DNA from: Nymphaea colorata
Taxonomy: Eukaryota > Streptophyta > Magnoliopsida > Nymphaeales > Nymphaeaceae
Assembly: GCF_008831285.2 (NCBI RefSeq)
Contig: NC_045138.2
Span: forward strand, 6,789,205-6,849,204
Length of the DNA: 60,000 nucleotides
Direction of reading: 5' to 3'
The notes beneath the pieces were generated by a model. That model searched no databases, was not told the origin of the DNA, and saw nothing but the letters and a program-made list of their open reading frames with translations. Below, one piece after another: positions 1 through 11,262 of this stretch (the stretch's first letter is position 1; every line of letters starts with the position of its first letter). Position numbers and translations under genes: made by a program.

Positions 1-956
1 CATGATTCAGATCGTTGGTCTAAAATTTCAACTGGGGACTGATCCACGGATCCAGATTTTTTCAGAATTCCTAATCCATTTCTCGAACCAAATTTGGATA
101 CGGATCATGCACTAATTGGCTCCCATATTTGAAAATCAAACCCAGATTCAGATTCAGCTTTGGGGAAGTGCCTAGCGCATTTGAATCTAATGCATGATCA
201 GATCCAATTTCTTTGCCAGATCTGACAAAACAGATTTGAAATCGGATCCTTAGGTATCTATATCCCTAATGAAAGGTGGGTCAACATTGGGATCAGATAT
301 TAAGTATAATGTCAGATTCATTCACAATCTCTACAGAATCATTTAGGGGACCAACTCGTTTCTGAAAGAAAGAATATATTAGGAGCCATGAATGCCAACT
401 ACCATATAATCGGGAGATCACAATAATGCAGAGAATGCTAATTTATTATGGTACAAAAATTTGGTGCATTATGTAATCAATGCAGAGTAGATGCTCTCTC
501 TATGGAGAAGAAGAGACAGAGGGTCACTTCAAACGCTGACTTGAGGGCACTGTTTAATGACGACAAAACAAATGAACTTTTTCATTTCATGTCTAACCTG
601 TTTGCCTGTAATTGCAAAAGTGATCTACAATTTTTTTCAATAAAACCGTCTTTTTCATAAAAAAATAAAACAAAAGAGAGGCTGGAAAAACAAAAAAGTT
701 GGCTGCAATCTTAGACGCCGACGAGAAACCACTCACAGAGAGGCCGAAACCCTCCCCCTTCTCCTTTTCCCATAATATAAAGATATTTTGAGATCTGGGT
801 GGACCCATCATATACATGTTAATTAGAGTGTCATATTGCTTTCGTTTGCGGTATAAAAATGTAGTATCCTTGATAATTAAATGGCTAACCATGCTACCTT
901 TCACCTGTGAGTTTGACTAGCTATGTTACATCCCTCAAAAAATCCCTCAAAAAAAC

Positions 957-1212
957 CCTGGGCTCGAGCTGGCCCCGGTGGGTTTCATAATTTATTTTTA
1001 TTTTTTATTAATTTATACATAATTATAATATTTTATTATAATTTATTACATTTATATATTATTTTTATATTAAAAATGTATTTTTAAATTTAATCGGACA
1101 GGCCCGGGCTGGGCTGAGGCTCGGGTTTTTCGAGCCGAGCCTAGCCCAGTTTTTGAATGTCGGGCCGACTCGGGTTCGACTCCTTATCGGGCCGGATCGG
1201 CCCGATGCCCAG
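957..1212. mobile_element. Non-autonomous hAT-like element (about 256 bp) in copy A
   Basis: The sequence is GC-rich at both ends and AT-rich in the middle. The ends read CCTGGGCTCGAG on the left and, reversed, CTGGGCATCGGGCC on the right, so they form imperfect terminal inverted repeats rich in CCCGG/CGGGC. Copy C is an empty site: the bases that flank the insertion here (CATCCCTCAAA and GATAGCTGCC) are contiguous near 24910. A clean 8-bp target duplication is not preserved. The hAT assignment is by terminal style only. Confidence 0.6.
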
Positions 1213-2497
1213 ACTTATCAAAGATAGCTGCCATCTTTTTATAATATTGTTTCATATAATTAAGTTACCTTTTTGCCCTTTTAAGTGACATATTAGAAAT
1301 TGATAAGAGTGGAGAAATGTAAGAAAGGGGAGAGAGTGGGGTTAAATGAGAACGATTTCTCTGTTATGTCGTAACATAGGAAAACATGCTTTCATAGTTT
1401 AAACCTAAGGGGTATTTTGGTCATTTTATTGAAAGATTTTTTGACCCACATCATTTTTGCCTTTGTAAAGAAGTTTCCATTTAGTTAATAAGGGTATTTT
1501 CATCATTTTGGGTCTATAACACATGGCCCCTTGTTATGAGCCATAAAGACACCCTTGTTTTAAAAAATCATAAAGAGTGGTTCCCTTTTGGGAATTATAG
1601 GTTATGAGGTCCTAAAAGGGAAACTTCCCAAACTGAAACAATAATTGCCCTATATGTGGCTGATGCTGTGAAGGCAAATGCTGGAGTCCCCAAAAAATTT
1701 TGTGATCTAGATACCAGACATTAACTAAACAACAATGTAAATTTCATGATCTTGGGCACCTTTTTCATGCTGCCAAACAGCCTCACCTATGCCATTATTT
1801 CTCCCTTCACAGGAAGAGAACTCCAGGATCCCAAGTTTCACGCTGGGCAGGAACATCTAACTATCTAAGATCATGATACTGGTTCATTTTCTTCCAGAAA
1901 TGTGAACAGTCAAATAGATCATGATTTTGGTTCACAAAAAGCATGATATTGTTCCTACAAGAAGGTCCAAACAAACGTGATCAGTGCAAGTAGCTTTGTA
2001 GAGTAATCTGGGTCCATCCCCAAGGGTTTGAATGGGTCAGGCCTGGCCTGGTTATCGGGATTACTGAACCCAAAATCGACTCATTTAGACTAATCATTCC
2101 TGAGTTGGATGACACCAGCTGAAACAGAATATAGATCTTAGAGGTTTCAAATTCGATACTGAATTCAGGTTTAGGTTCAAGTTGAGATTTGGTTCCCGTG
2201 CAATAGCTTTTATTTGTGCCCGATCCGGATTTGGTCATCGAATCCGACAAGACAAAAGGAAGTTGGATTTGTTTGGATATCTACACAGAATCTGAACCAT
2301 TCTTGAGTAAGTAGGAGGAGTATTTCATCTTACCACCCCAGACGAGAGCTGAAGCCTCGATGCAACTCCTCGGCTACTTAAAATATAGGTCCTGCTTTCG
2401 ATGCCTCAAAATATCGCTTCCATCGTGCTTCAACTTGTGGGTCGATAAACCCGTTTTTGCAGCCCCATTTCAATTAAAATCAAATGTACCCTCTAAG

Positions 2498-2780
2498 GCT
2501 GCGCACCGGGTTCCCGGTACCTGTGCTGGCTCGATAAGCTCGATTTGGACTCGATAATTGGTTTTTTAAAATTTTTATTAATATATATACATATATTTTA
2601 TATTTAAAAAAGTATTTTTAAATTTACTAGGGTCGAGCTCGGGCTCGGTTTTTTCAAATTGGGTCGAGCTTGGGCTCAGGTTTTTCGAATTGGGTCGAGC
2701 CCGAACCTAGTTTTTGAATGTTAGGCCAGCTCGGGTTCGACTTGTTATGGCCCGTCCGGGCCCGGCCAGAGGCCCGTGCT
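2498..2780. mobile_element. Non-autonomous hAT-like element (about 283 bp) in copy A
   Basis: It is present only in copy A. In B (about 18340) and C (about 26240) the flanks are joined as a continuous CTGACTTGATCCTCAATC stretch. The left end GCTGCGCACCGGG and the reversed right end AGCACGGGCC are related, and both sub-terminal regions are packed with GGGTCGAGC/GGGCTCGG motifs around an AT-rich core. That layout matches the element at 957-1212 and the larger one at 9476. Exact ends are uncertain by a few bases. Confidence 0.6.
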
Positions 2781-3200
2781 TAGTCCTCAATCTTACCAAT
2801 CTGCTATGGTCAAATTTCTTTATGGCAAGGTGGCGAAGTACAGAGTAGAGCGGGTAATCGGTGAGAAAATGACTTCTTGTGTCCACTTAAGGGGTGAGGT
2901 CTACTCGCAAGAATTATCGAGCCGACAGAACGTCACAAGTTTCAAACCCCACAATGAATGCGCTTACTTTCACCTAATCTTCTAATCCTACCTAATCTGT
3001 ACTGCCGGATCATACGTTGATTAAGTTCAGTATATAAATGTTGTATTAATAGTTAATAAATACTGTTAAGTTCTTGCCAAAATGCATCTTCATCGTCCTT
3101 TTTTAGTCCAAAAACAATTACAAAAAGCCGCTTGAGCAGATAACAAATTACTGCTCAACTTGTACCGAGGAGGTTCCGTGAGCCTCGGGCCGAAAAGCAA

Positions 3201-3630
3201 TAGGGATGTCAACGGATCGGACTCGGATCTAATATATTCTTAATCATATCCATTTTTTTGGATATTCACATGTCCGAATTCGAATAAAGAAAAGTCATCT
3301 CCGAATTCAAATCCAAATCCGATTTTATATTATGAATCCGATTTTTATATTTATATCTGAATCCAAATCCAAATTTTGACCTCGATTTTGTCAATTTCCA
3401 AAATTTAATAGCATTAGATACAAGATGTTTGTCTAAAAATGAATCTGGTCCATATCTAAATCCGATCGAATATTTATGTATATCTGAATCCAAATCTGAT
3501 CGGATGCCATTTATTAAATCCGAATCCGATCCAATTTCTTAATCGAATATTTAAATTTTTGTTCATATCTGATTTTTTCAGATCGGTTCGGTCGGATATC
3601 TAATTCAAATAGAATATATTGACATCCCTA
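3201..3630. mobile_element. hAT-like MITE, 430 bp, copy A
   Basis: The terminal inverted repeat is TAGGGATGTCAA at the left and TTGACATCCCTA at the right. It is flanked by a decayed 8-bp duplication (AAAAGCAA and ATCAGCAA, 6 of 8 matching). The interior is filled with GGATCGGATTCGGA-like sub-repeats and has no coding capacity. The same insertion is in copy C (26669-27112) and as a deleted remnant in B (about 18700-18746), so it was present before the block was triplicated. Confidence 0.75.
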
Positions 3631-4383
3631 ATCAGCAATGAGTGCCTACCTCCCTTGTGCCAGTGGGTGGGTCCAGTCTACTAGCTAACGTGCACTATGG
3701 ACCCTAGGAAAAGAGAAGAAGGTGGCGGAGGGGTTTGGTTCTAGTGGTAGATACTCACTCAACTTTCTTCTAGCAGAAAATATTAATTTTTTAGTACAAA
3801 ATAAGAATAATATCTTTGGTGGTGCGCTAAGGAATGTATGGTTCATTAAGAAAGGCATTTTTTTATATATAAAAAATTAATGCTTTCTAACAATAGGTGG
3901 CTCTTTGATATATATATTTTTTTATATGTTTAGCGCATATATATATATGAACTTTTAAGTTGAGTAGTTATTTGTTATTTGCTGAAACGATAAACACCAT
4001 TTCTTTCCATTTTTCTCAATTGAAGAAAAATAATTAAAATATTTGTATTGATTTAAGGAAAATGCTTATCTAAAGAAGTCTATAAACCTGTACCGGCTGT
4101 AGGATAACATATCCGCAATGCAGGACAATATTAACAACACTTTTTGGTTTCTCAGCTTAAGATATCTCTTTCTATCACCTTTTGCTTGAATGCTCACCGC
4201 TAAGCATTTAATAGAAAGAGAAAGGACATTGTTTGAATTGTCTCAAAAGTTGGTCGTCAATATTTAGTTGCTTCTATATGTCTGTCTGTGAATCCTAGCT
4301 ATTTGAATTTCTAACTGTTGGAGTAATCTTTTTCTTGCCTTGCGAGTATGCAAAAAGAAAGCCAAAGAAGGATCAGTTCATGA

Positions 4384-4650
4384 ATGACTGTAGATCCTTC
4401 AGGCCCCCAAGATGCAGATACCAAGGAAATGCAGAGGAAGACTAACAACTTGGAACATTCACTTGGGCATCATAATGTTCAAAAGAGTAAAAAACTGGCA
4501 CTCTTGCACCAACAGAACTGGCTAAGAAGTTTTATAGAGATGGCAGGCAACTCATCAACTAGCATCTGCCACAGGAGCATCATTTTCCTTATCGAGCAGC
4601 ATGTCAAAGGCTCCAAAAGGACTTCTGCATTTGAATTCATGACTAATTAA
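4384..4650 (+). pseudogene. Conserved block upstream of the kinase remnant, copy A
   Basis: An open stretch of 88 codons that recurs, with frame differences, at 19600-19838 in B and twice in C (27880-28140 and 28690-28925). Shared protein-like features include a run resembling LALLHQQNWLRS followed by an EMAGNSS-like segment. I recognise no family. Because the copies differ by indels, it is more likely a decayed exon or conserved non-coding stretch of the ancestral kinase locus than a working gene. Confidence 0.35.
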
Positions 4651-4736
4651 TGGTTCTTCAGTGAACTTCAGTTCATTTACAAGGAATTCTACAAGCAATT
4701 GAATGACTATATCATTGATGTGACCTGTGAAACGTT

Positions 4737-5092
4737 CATTTGAAGATCAAGCCCAAGAATATCTTACTAGATCATGATTTTGCACCAAAGATTTCTGGTT
4801 TTGGCTTAGCAGAATTGAATGGAAATGAAAAGAATGGGGTTTGTATTGCAGCAGGAAAGGGCACAATAAGATATATTTCACTGGAGATGCCTAAATAATA
4901 TCTCCCAGAAGTTTAGACCTTTAGACTTGACATATTTGGAACCAGAAAACACAAAGAATCAAATGTTGGCATTTCCAGTGAAAGCTTGAAGGAATTGGAA
5001 AAGGAAAACTATACAAAGGTAACAGTGACGGCATTGATGGAACTGTTGAAGGGAAAATTATCTCACTTTTGGGTTATAGTGCTCTGGTACCA
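4737..5092 (+). pseudogene. Dead receptor-like kinase domain fragment, copy A
   Basis: Reading from 4737 gives HLKIKPKNILLDHDF, then PKISGFGLAELN, then AAGKGTIRYISLEMP and a stop. This is the catalytic loop, the DFG region and the activation segment with APE-like end of a plant receptor-like kinase, closest in wording to the LRK10-like group (HFDIKPHNILLD ... KISDFGLAKL ... GTIGYIAPE). Two essential positions are gone: the catalytic Asp of HFDIKP is Lys, and the Asp of DFG is Gly. Frames are broken on both sides. It cannot encode an active kinase. Confidence 0.85.
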
Positions 5093-5110
5093 ACTGATAG
5101 GATCTGACCT

Positions 5111-5700
5111 TGTAACGACCAAGAAACTGCCGAAGACTGATCCTCCTCCCAAGATCTCTTGGAGTGGGATGCTAGGTCGGCTAAATAATTAAGCCTTACA
5201 AAATTTTTCCCTAGCCGGACAGCAACCCCGGAATGACTCCAAGGTCAAGGGTACAAGTGGGTTTCCCAGCCCAAGTTACAGCCTGCTACAAATGCTAAGG
5301 GGTTTGATGCTTAATACAAGCGTATGCAATACATTAATCACTCACTTCACTCCCCATACATGAAAACCATTCCACATACACCCTATCATCTCTAGGTGTC
5401 CAAACCACACCCAGCACCCTTAGGTAGGCTCGCGCAACCCAGGACTGTGCCTTTGGCTATTTATGCCTTGGAGGAGTCCCTACCGCTTGCTTGGCCAAAG
5501 GCCGGTTGAAAACAAATACTCCCTCCCCGATTCTATTGGGAGTTACAAGCCTCACATACCGGGGCCTCACCCGGCATCTCCACGCGGCAATTAGCTCGGA
5601 GAATGTCAGCAGAAGCTTGGGCTGCTCTTTCGAATTCAGCTCGCTTCTAGTTCAGCAGCTGCTGCCCCGATTGCTCCGAGCTTGAGACAGCAAACAACAA
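5111..5700 (+). repeat. Probable LTR fragment (forward), shared by copies A and B
   Basis: A sequence beginning TGTAACGACC, a common start of plant Ty3/gypsy LTRs, directly follows the kinase remnant. It contains a possible TATA motif (CTATTTATGCC, near 5457). Bases 5111-5340 match 20553-20783 in copy B, where the start reads TGTAGTGACC. Copy C lacks it. The 3' end was not found and no primer-binding site was seen, so this may be a solo or truncated LTR. Confidence 0.4.
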
Positions 5701-7620
5701 ATCACTGTTCTAATAATGCAGCTAGAGCAACATACAAGAGGAGGAAATGCATCACCGTGCTCCAATATTGCCCCAAGTGTTTGATGTTTTGGGGAGGCAG
5801 GCATCAGGTACGCTGATAGTTGTCTTCTCCTCTTGTTAATCGCGACAGACTAGCGGCTATCGCCTTCCTCTTGACAGCAGCTGGTTTGGTCGTCTCCTTC
5901 CACAGTGAACAGCAGTTTATCTTAGACAATGGCAAAGATATTTCAGAAGGGATAGGGAAGTCACCAGAGGACAATTTAACCCCTGTCTTTGTAGCGAGGA
6001 GAGGGAAGCAATTGCCAGAATGCGCCGGCGAACTCAGGTGACTCCCTTGCGCCGCTTGTGACTGTTTTGGTCCTAAGGCGACAGCTCCTGTCCGCTACCG
6101 ATTATGTCCAACAAATATAAGACAGAAATTACTGACAGATTTGGAATTAATGACAATAATTTCTCATGTTTGAATGCATCACCAGAAAGTAGAAGCAACC
6201 CCAAACAGTGACATAATTGGGGGAATGATGGTCGGAGGCACCGATGAACATGAGAAATTCCCTACTTTAGTTCTGGTTTTGTGTCTATCAGCCGGACAGT
6301 GACTTCTTCCTTGATTAAGGATTAGAGGACAACAAATATCAAATTCTCAGTAAGAGTATGAAATGATAGACCAAACATTTATAGAATTGTCACCGAATTT
6401 TATCAGAATCCCAATTATTGATGAATTGGGGGCATAAAGGAGGCTCGGCCTCGAAACAGAATCCAGCAGCGTCACACGTTCAGGTGGAACTTGGAAAATC
6501 TACATATTCATAATCCGAGTTCCAAAAATTCTAAAATCTTGTGGAAATGTTTTGTGAACACTTGGGAACCCGAATTGATTGATACCACTCGATTCTGGCA
6601 ATATCATCTCCGATCATCATCGCCAAGTGAAGAAAACAACAATCAATGAATGGCGATGGGAATTTGTTGATCAGAGCACCTGTTTGGTCGATCTAAGATC
6701 AACGTTAGACTATTGTCGGAATAGCGATCGAATGCATCAGAATCCCGTCAACACCTCCTGATTGCTCGATCCTTTGATCTAGATCGAAATGGACCGATCT
6801 ACACGCACGTTAGACTGGGCTTGTCGGAATCATGGGTGTGTCAATGTCGTTACATCAACCTTTATCAGAATCTATGACTTCTTCAACTGATAGTATCAGT
6901 GGAGATTCAAATACTAACCTGAACTGAAGAATCGCCGGTGGTCGATGTTGCAGGGTCAGAATCTATCGCCGAGTCTTCAGCCTCTGTTGCCCTCATTTGC
7001 AACTCCCGGTGGTGATTGCAGCCTCTAACCTCCTCTATGATTGGGGAGATTACACCGTCAGCCACTCTACAATGTCGAACTGGGAATAAGCGATGTCTGA
7101 AGCTTCTAATAGCATTTTCCGGCCACCGCTCCAGTGAAATTTTTGGCAATGATCCCTCCTGGTGACAATGACTAGAGAAAGATGTCTTTGTTGCAAGACA
7201 GTCACCAGAAAGAAGAACTCAAAACTTCATTAATTATCAGATAAGGTTATTACACACAATTTCATCTTTTATAATGCTGAAGTGTCCCGGGTCAAGTCTG
7301 TTGTCTCGGTCTGAAACGATACAAAAGAAACAAAGCGAAACAAAAACAAATTCTTGAACTGTCTTGGGCGTCTTGACCCGCACCTGCTCAGGTTGCCTGA
7401 GGTCGGGTTGAACTGAGTGATTTGCCTTTATTCGATAGACGCTCAGCTAGGCTCTTCCCCCACCCCACTTAGGTTCACCATCGGCTTCTCTCCTCAGTTG
7501 GTCGTTGATGCTCTGACCGCAATCGTTGACCTGACTCGCTCCTGCTCTGCTCTTGTTTCCAGTCTCATCACCTTGACCGACTGGGTGCTGATCTCCATGG
7601 TCCGTTGCTGGGTCTAAATC
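5701..7620. other. Unassigned sequence, probably old transposon DNA
   Basis: No recognisable gene. It holds short open frames (for example 5820-6041 on + and 6907-7149 on -) that match nothing I know and have no conserved partner in the window. It is less AT-rich than the duplicated blocks. Its place downstream of the minus-strand chromovirus suggests that part of it is that element's decayed 3' untranslated region or LTR, but no LTR pair could be matched. Confidence 0.3.
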
Positions 7621-7661
7621 CGATCGCTTCTAGAGTTCAGACTTACCCTTGCACTCTATGT

Positions 7662-7757
7662 TACCGGGGTGTGGCAGAATTGGACCCGCACCCACGTCGA
7701 CGCGGTGCGGGTGCAGATTCGGGTGCGGGTGCAACCTAGATTCGCACCCAAACCGCA
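7662..7757. repeat. GTGCGGGTGC-rich fragment, hAT-terminus style
   Basis: Dense copies of GGGTGCGGGTGC and its complement lie here on both strands, directly next to the triple palindromic repeat. Similar purine/pyrimidine-phased termini occur in plant hAT elements. No partner end or target duplication could be found. Confidence 0.3.
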
Positions 7758-7765
7758 CCTAATGA

Positions 7766-7961
7766 GCGTGTATGTGGTACGTTTGGATCTGGTTCCGGAT
7801 CGAAACCAGATCCAAACCAAGTTCATCTAAAGGCGTGTACGTGGTACCTTTGGATCTGGTTTTGGGTTGAAACCAGATCCAAACCAAGTTTAAGGCGTGT
7901 ACGTGGTACGTTTGGATCTGATTACGGGTCGAAACCAGATCCAAACCAAGTCCATCTGTAA
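7766..7961. repeat. Three tandem units, each containing a 14-bp-arm palindrome
   Basis: Units start at 7766, 7833 and 7895 (67, 62 and about 66 bp). Each opens with GCGTGTA(C/T)GTGGTAC and then has the arms GTTTGGATCTGGTT and AACCAGATCCAAAC around a variable 8-10 bp loop. Arm bases are conserved better than the loops: units 1 and 2 keep both arms, apart from one base beside the first arm in unit 2, and unit 3 has one arm substitution (TCTGATT). No coding function is credible. Confidence 0.85.
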
Positions 7962-8277
7962 AAAGTTAAACTTTTCTCACTCGTCGAGGTCTGCCACCAC
8001 GCTGAGCCTCACTTTGTTGTCTGCCCTTGGTGTCCTCGGCCTTGACCACAACCTGTTGCTTGCGGCAATTAACCTCACTAAGATCTCCACCTAGGGCAGC
8101 TGCTAGCCTCATCTTGTCGTTAACCTCGCTAGGGATTTGGCCTGATGCGATGCTCTCCTCGCTTCAGCTCATCGCGCCCGGAAAGGGCGTGCGGCCCTTC
8201 CCATGCTGTAACCTCCTTCGGCGTCTTTGGCTATGCATCCCACGGCAGTGCTCATCAATCCTCGACCACGCTCCTCA

Positions 8278-8760
8278 TCAGCTGGTATGCCCTGGCCGCG
8301 ACATCTGCATCACACGATGTCCCGCATTCTCTTTAGCCTCCGTATGTGCCCGACTGCACTTGTCAACACTTTCAGCCTCACGTGACTGCGCTGGGCGCTC
8401 TTCTGCCACTTGGTTGGCACGACCCATTGCCGCTCTCGGCTGACTCCTCACGGTAACCTCACTTTGGCTAACTCCGCCTGCATCATCCTGTTCGACTTCC
8501 ACAGTAACCACACTTTGATTGCGACCCTCGACATCAGCTGTCGCACCTATAGCCCATCCTGTGCCGGCTATCTGCTCGGCAGTCTCGGCACATTGCAGCT
8601 TGGCTGTGTCCTCTACTTCATCCTTGGCGGCGGTCTCGACACTGCTTGCCGTTGTGACTATGGCTTCGAATTCGACAATGCCTTCGGCGACGGCCGCGAT
8701 CATGCTAGCGCCAGGTCTTTCGGCAGCCTCTTCGGCGGCATTCGATAATGCTCCAAGTAG
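8278..8760 (-). pseudogene. Ala/Glu/Val-rich C-terminal tail after the chromodomain
   Basis: In the chromodomain frame, translation continues without a stop for about 160 residues to 8278. It is very rich in Ala, Glu, Val, Ser and Thr, with no Cys/His motif or hydrophobic segment. Typical chromoviral polyproteins end shortly after the chromodomain. The tail could be a genuine extension of this lineage or GC-rich 3' sequence that is open by chance; the compositional bias and clean frame favour the first weakly. Confidence 0.45.
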
Positions 8761-8945
8761 GTTGGTATTAGATCCACCCTCCTTGGATTGGGCTTGCCCC
8801 CAAACTCGTACACGAGAAAGACAATGTACAATATCGTCCAATGCATCCCACAAGGTACCTTTATCAAGCCCCTCTCACTCAACCAATACCTCTGATCTTG
8901 GCTACCCATTACACACCTCCTATCGATGTCGTAATATCTGGTAAG
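8760..8945 (-). pseudogene. Chromodomain of the chromovirus (broken)
   Basis: Reading minus from about 8945 gives QILRHR, then EVLVE, a stop, EGL, then WDALDDI and a tail SKEGGSNTN. This follows the usual chromodomain path (PxxIL.R, EVLVQWxGL, ATWE, FP.F.LEDK, GG..N). One stop lies where the conserved Trp of QWxGL belongs (TGG to TGA class change), and another follows the HR. In active elements this domain directs integration toward particular chromatin. Confidence 0.75.
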
Positions 8946-9475
8946 GTACAGGTTGCTGATTAGGAACATCTTTAATCTTAGTTGGCAAGTCTACATGGTG
9001 TGGTTTAAGCTTAGTAACATGGAGAATGGAATGGACTTGCGCAGTGGCTGGCAAGGCTAGTCGATACGTGGCTTTTTCTATTTTCTGTAGCACCCGAAAT
9101 GACCCATAATATTTCAGCAACAACTTAGGATATAGCTGCCCCATCAAGAATCTCTGCCTCATGACTAACCATTTCAGCCAAACATAATTACCTAAAGCAA
9201 ATTCCATGTCCTGTCTTTCCTTACTGAAGACCTGCTGCATTTGGTTATTGGTAATATTTTGTCGTAGAGAGTTGATGATCTCATTGCGGTTCCTTAACTC
9301 GTAGTGCACTGTATCATCCAGCGCGGTGCCTCCTTTATAGTATGGAATGAATGGTGGAGGATAGCCGTATAGAGCCCCATGAGGACTAATTTCGATGGTA
9401 GAATTGGTACTTGAGTTGTAAGGCCACTCAGCCCATGACAAGTACCTAACCCATGTACTCGGCCTATCCTCGGGG
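8920..9475 (-). pseudogene. Integrase C-terminal part, 3' of the hAT-like insertion
   Basis: The frame resumes exactly where the integrase core stops at 10587: PEDRPSTW, then YLSWAEW, LYGYPPP, QQVFSKERQDMEFALGNYVWLK, KYYGSFRVLQKI and VHSILHVTKLKPHH. These are the GPY/F-type C-terminal module and the linker preceding the chromodomain in plant chromoviruses. The two halves of the integrase align without missing residues once the insertion at 9476-10586 and its duplication are removed. Confidence 0.85.
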
Positions 9476-10586
9476 AATAGGGTTGCACAACGAGTCGAGT
9501 CAACTCGGGTCGAGCTCGACTCGTTTATAAATGGGTCGAGTTCAAGCTTACAACGATACTCGAATAAGTAAACGAATCGAGTTCGAGTTTTAAGAACTCG
9601 ACTCGTTTATACTCGACTCGACTCGTTTTTATAAAACCGGTTAAATCTTAAAAATTGATACACCAACTTATCAAAACCGGTTCACCGGTTTAGGGTAAAA
9701 ATTGGTCAGTTTTTTTTCTCTTCCCATTTCGATTCTTTGGTGTCTCTCTCTTCCATCGACCATCCTCAGTCCTCTCCATGACTCCACCAGTCCGCCGCAC
9801 ACTAGTTCCACCGTCTGGCCGGATTGCCATTGGTATCAGGTATGTTCCCTTCTTTTTCTTGTGCTCTTTCTTTGCCTCTCTCTCTCTCTTAAACTCTCGT
9901 GACCTCATCCACACAGGCTCACCCCCACAGGGGCTACACGGAACGACAGCACCACCGTCTGCATTTCCTCCTCCTTTTCCTTCTCTGCCACTGCCACCAC
10001 CACCAGCTCACCTCCACGCTCTGTCTAACGCCTGATGGTGTCTGCTAATGCCCCTGTCCTTCAAGGGTCAAAGTTTTGAATATCTTGCGTCTTTGCTTTC
10101 AAACAAAGTCTTGACTTCATCCTCTTCTTAATCATTTTTCTGCTTTTTATTTTGGCAGAAATCTTAGGATGAGATAAATATTAAGATCGTAATTGCTTCT
10201 AGAGGTGTGCTTCTGCTTGTTTAAATTTCTCCATGTATGCAAAATTTCCCTTTCATTTCAAGAGTTCGTCTTACTCATTCATTTTTTCTCTTTTTCCATT
10301 TTTCTCAGAAGTTGAAAACAGACTGCTAACAATCTAAATCGCTGTTCTGAAAGGTAACTTCTTCTTTCCCAAGAACTAATAACCATTTCGATTGCTTTTG
10401 TCTCATCCTTATGTTTTTGGAGAGCCGAAGTTGCAATAGGCAAGATGTTGGATGTCTTTTTTTGGAGTTACCAAAACTAAATGAGTTACTCAGAGTTAAG
10501 CAACTCGGGCTCGACTTTGTATAATCGAGTCGAGCTCGAGCTTGTGTTAGGGAGCTCGACTCGAGTTCGAGCTCGAGCTGGGCAAG
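9476..10586. mobile_element. Non-autonomous hAT-like element, 1111 bp
   Basis: It interrupts the integrase between codons for CFAP and EDRP and is flanked by CTCGGGG on both sides (9469-9475 and 10587-10593), an 8-bp duplication if one mismatch is allowed. The left end starts AATAGGGTTGCACAACGAG; the right end reversed starts TTGCCCAGCTCGAG. About 150 bp at the left end and about 90 bp at the right end are dense in GAGTCGAG/GAGCTCGA motifs on both strands, a sub-terminal arrangement typical of hAT transposase-binding regions. No transposase reading frame is present; a CT-rich internal stretch (9700-10040) is non-coding. Confidence 0.8.
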
Positions 10587-11262
10587 CTCGGGGCGAAGCA
10601 CCTCAAATAGGTCTCCAGTGTTCGGTTTACTACTTCACTTTGCCCATCTGTTTGAGGATGATGGGTTGTGCTAAAGTGTACCTTAGTTCCAGGCAACCTC
10701 ATAAGCTCTTGCCAAAAGTTACTCAAAAAGATTGAGTCCCAATCACATAAGATAATATATGGAATCTCATACAACTTTCCCACATAGTCCTTGTATATGT
10801 TCACCATCAACGGTCCATTGTAATGCCGTGGAAGTGGTGCAAAATGGCTGTGTCTGGTGAGCCTACCCACCACTACCATCACACCCTCTTTACCTTCTGC
10901 TCGAGGCATGACCTCAATAAAATCCATCGAGATATCCACCCATGGTTGTGTTGGAATGGGAAGTGCGCACAAGTGTCCCGGTGGTTTCATAGTTTCATGC
11001 ATCTCTCGTTGACATACTTGGCACTGCTTGATGTAAGACCCGTTTTCATGCCTTCCTACCAAAACTGACATCGAATCCATGCTAAGGTCTTGGCCGCTCC
11101 TTCATGGTCTGCTACAACGGTAGAATGAAAGTGTTCCATAAGCTCTCGGGTGAGAAAGGATTCCCGTGGGATAACCGCCCGTCCCTTGCGACATAGAATG
11201 TTTCCCTTTTTTGATTGGTTCGAGACAAACCCGACATTTTGTTGCAGTGATGCCTTCCGCAA
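10587..11262 (-). pseudogene. Integrase zinc-binding and catalytic core of the chromovirus
   Basis: In two overlapping frames (11262-11056 and 11080-10587) there is an H-x-H ... CQVC zinc-binding segment, then the retroviral-type core: WVDISMDF with the first Asp, ILCDWDSIFLS with the second, and HPQTDGQSEVVNRTLE with the catalytic Glu. The domain joins strand ends into target DNA in active elements. A frameshift lies between the zinc finger and the core. It ends at the hAT-like insertion and continues at 9475. Confidence 0.88.

Larger units (their letters stand above)
1..5340 (+). repeat. Segmental duplication copy A (left end outside window)
   Basis: This block recurs in the same order and orientation at about 15485-20783 (B) and 22989-29400 (C). 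Shared landmarks are the opening AT-rich stretch with repeated GATTCAGAT-type motifs, a conserved block near 1620-1960 (B 17500-17840, C 25390-25740), a hAT-like MITE at 3201, the block at 4330-4650 and a dead kinase domain at 4737. Copy A differs by two GC-rich insertions (957-1212 and 2498-2780) that are absent from B and C. No intact gene is visible in it; the short open frames are not conserved between copies. Confidence 0.85.

Noticed and set aside
7680-7961. CRISPR-like array
   Set aside because: Only three units of 62-67 bp with palindromes in a plant genome; no short uniform repeats or unique spacers.
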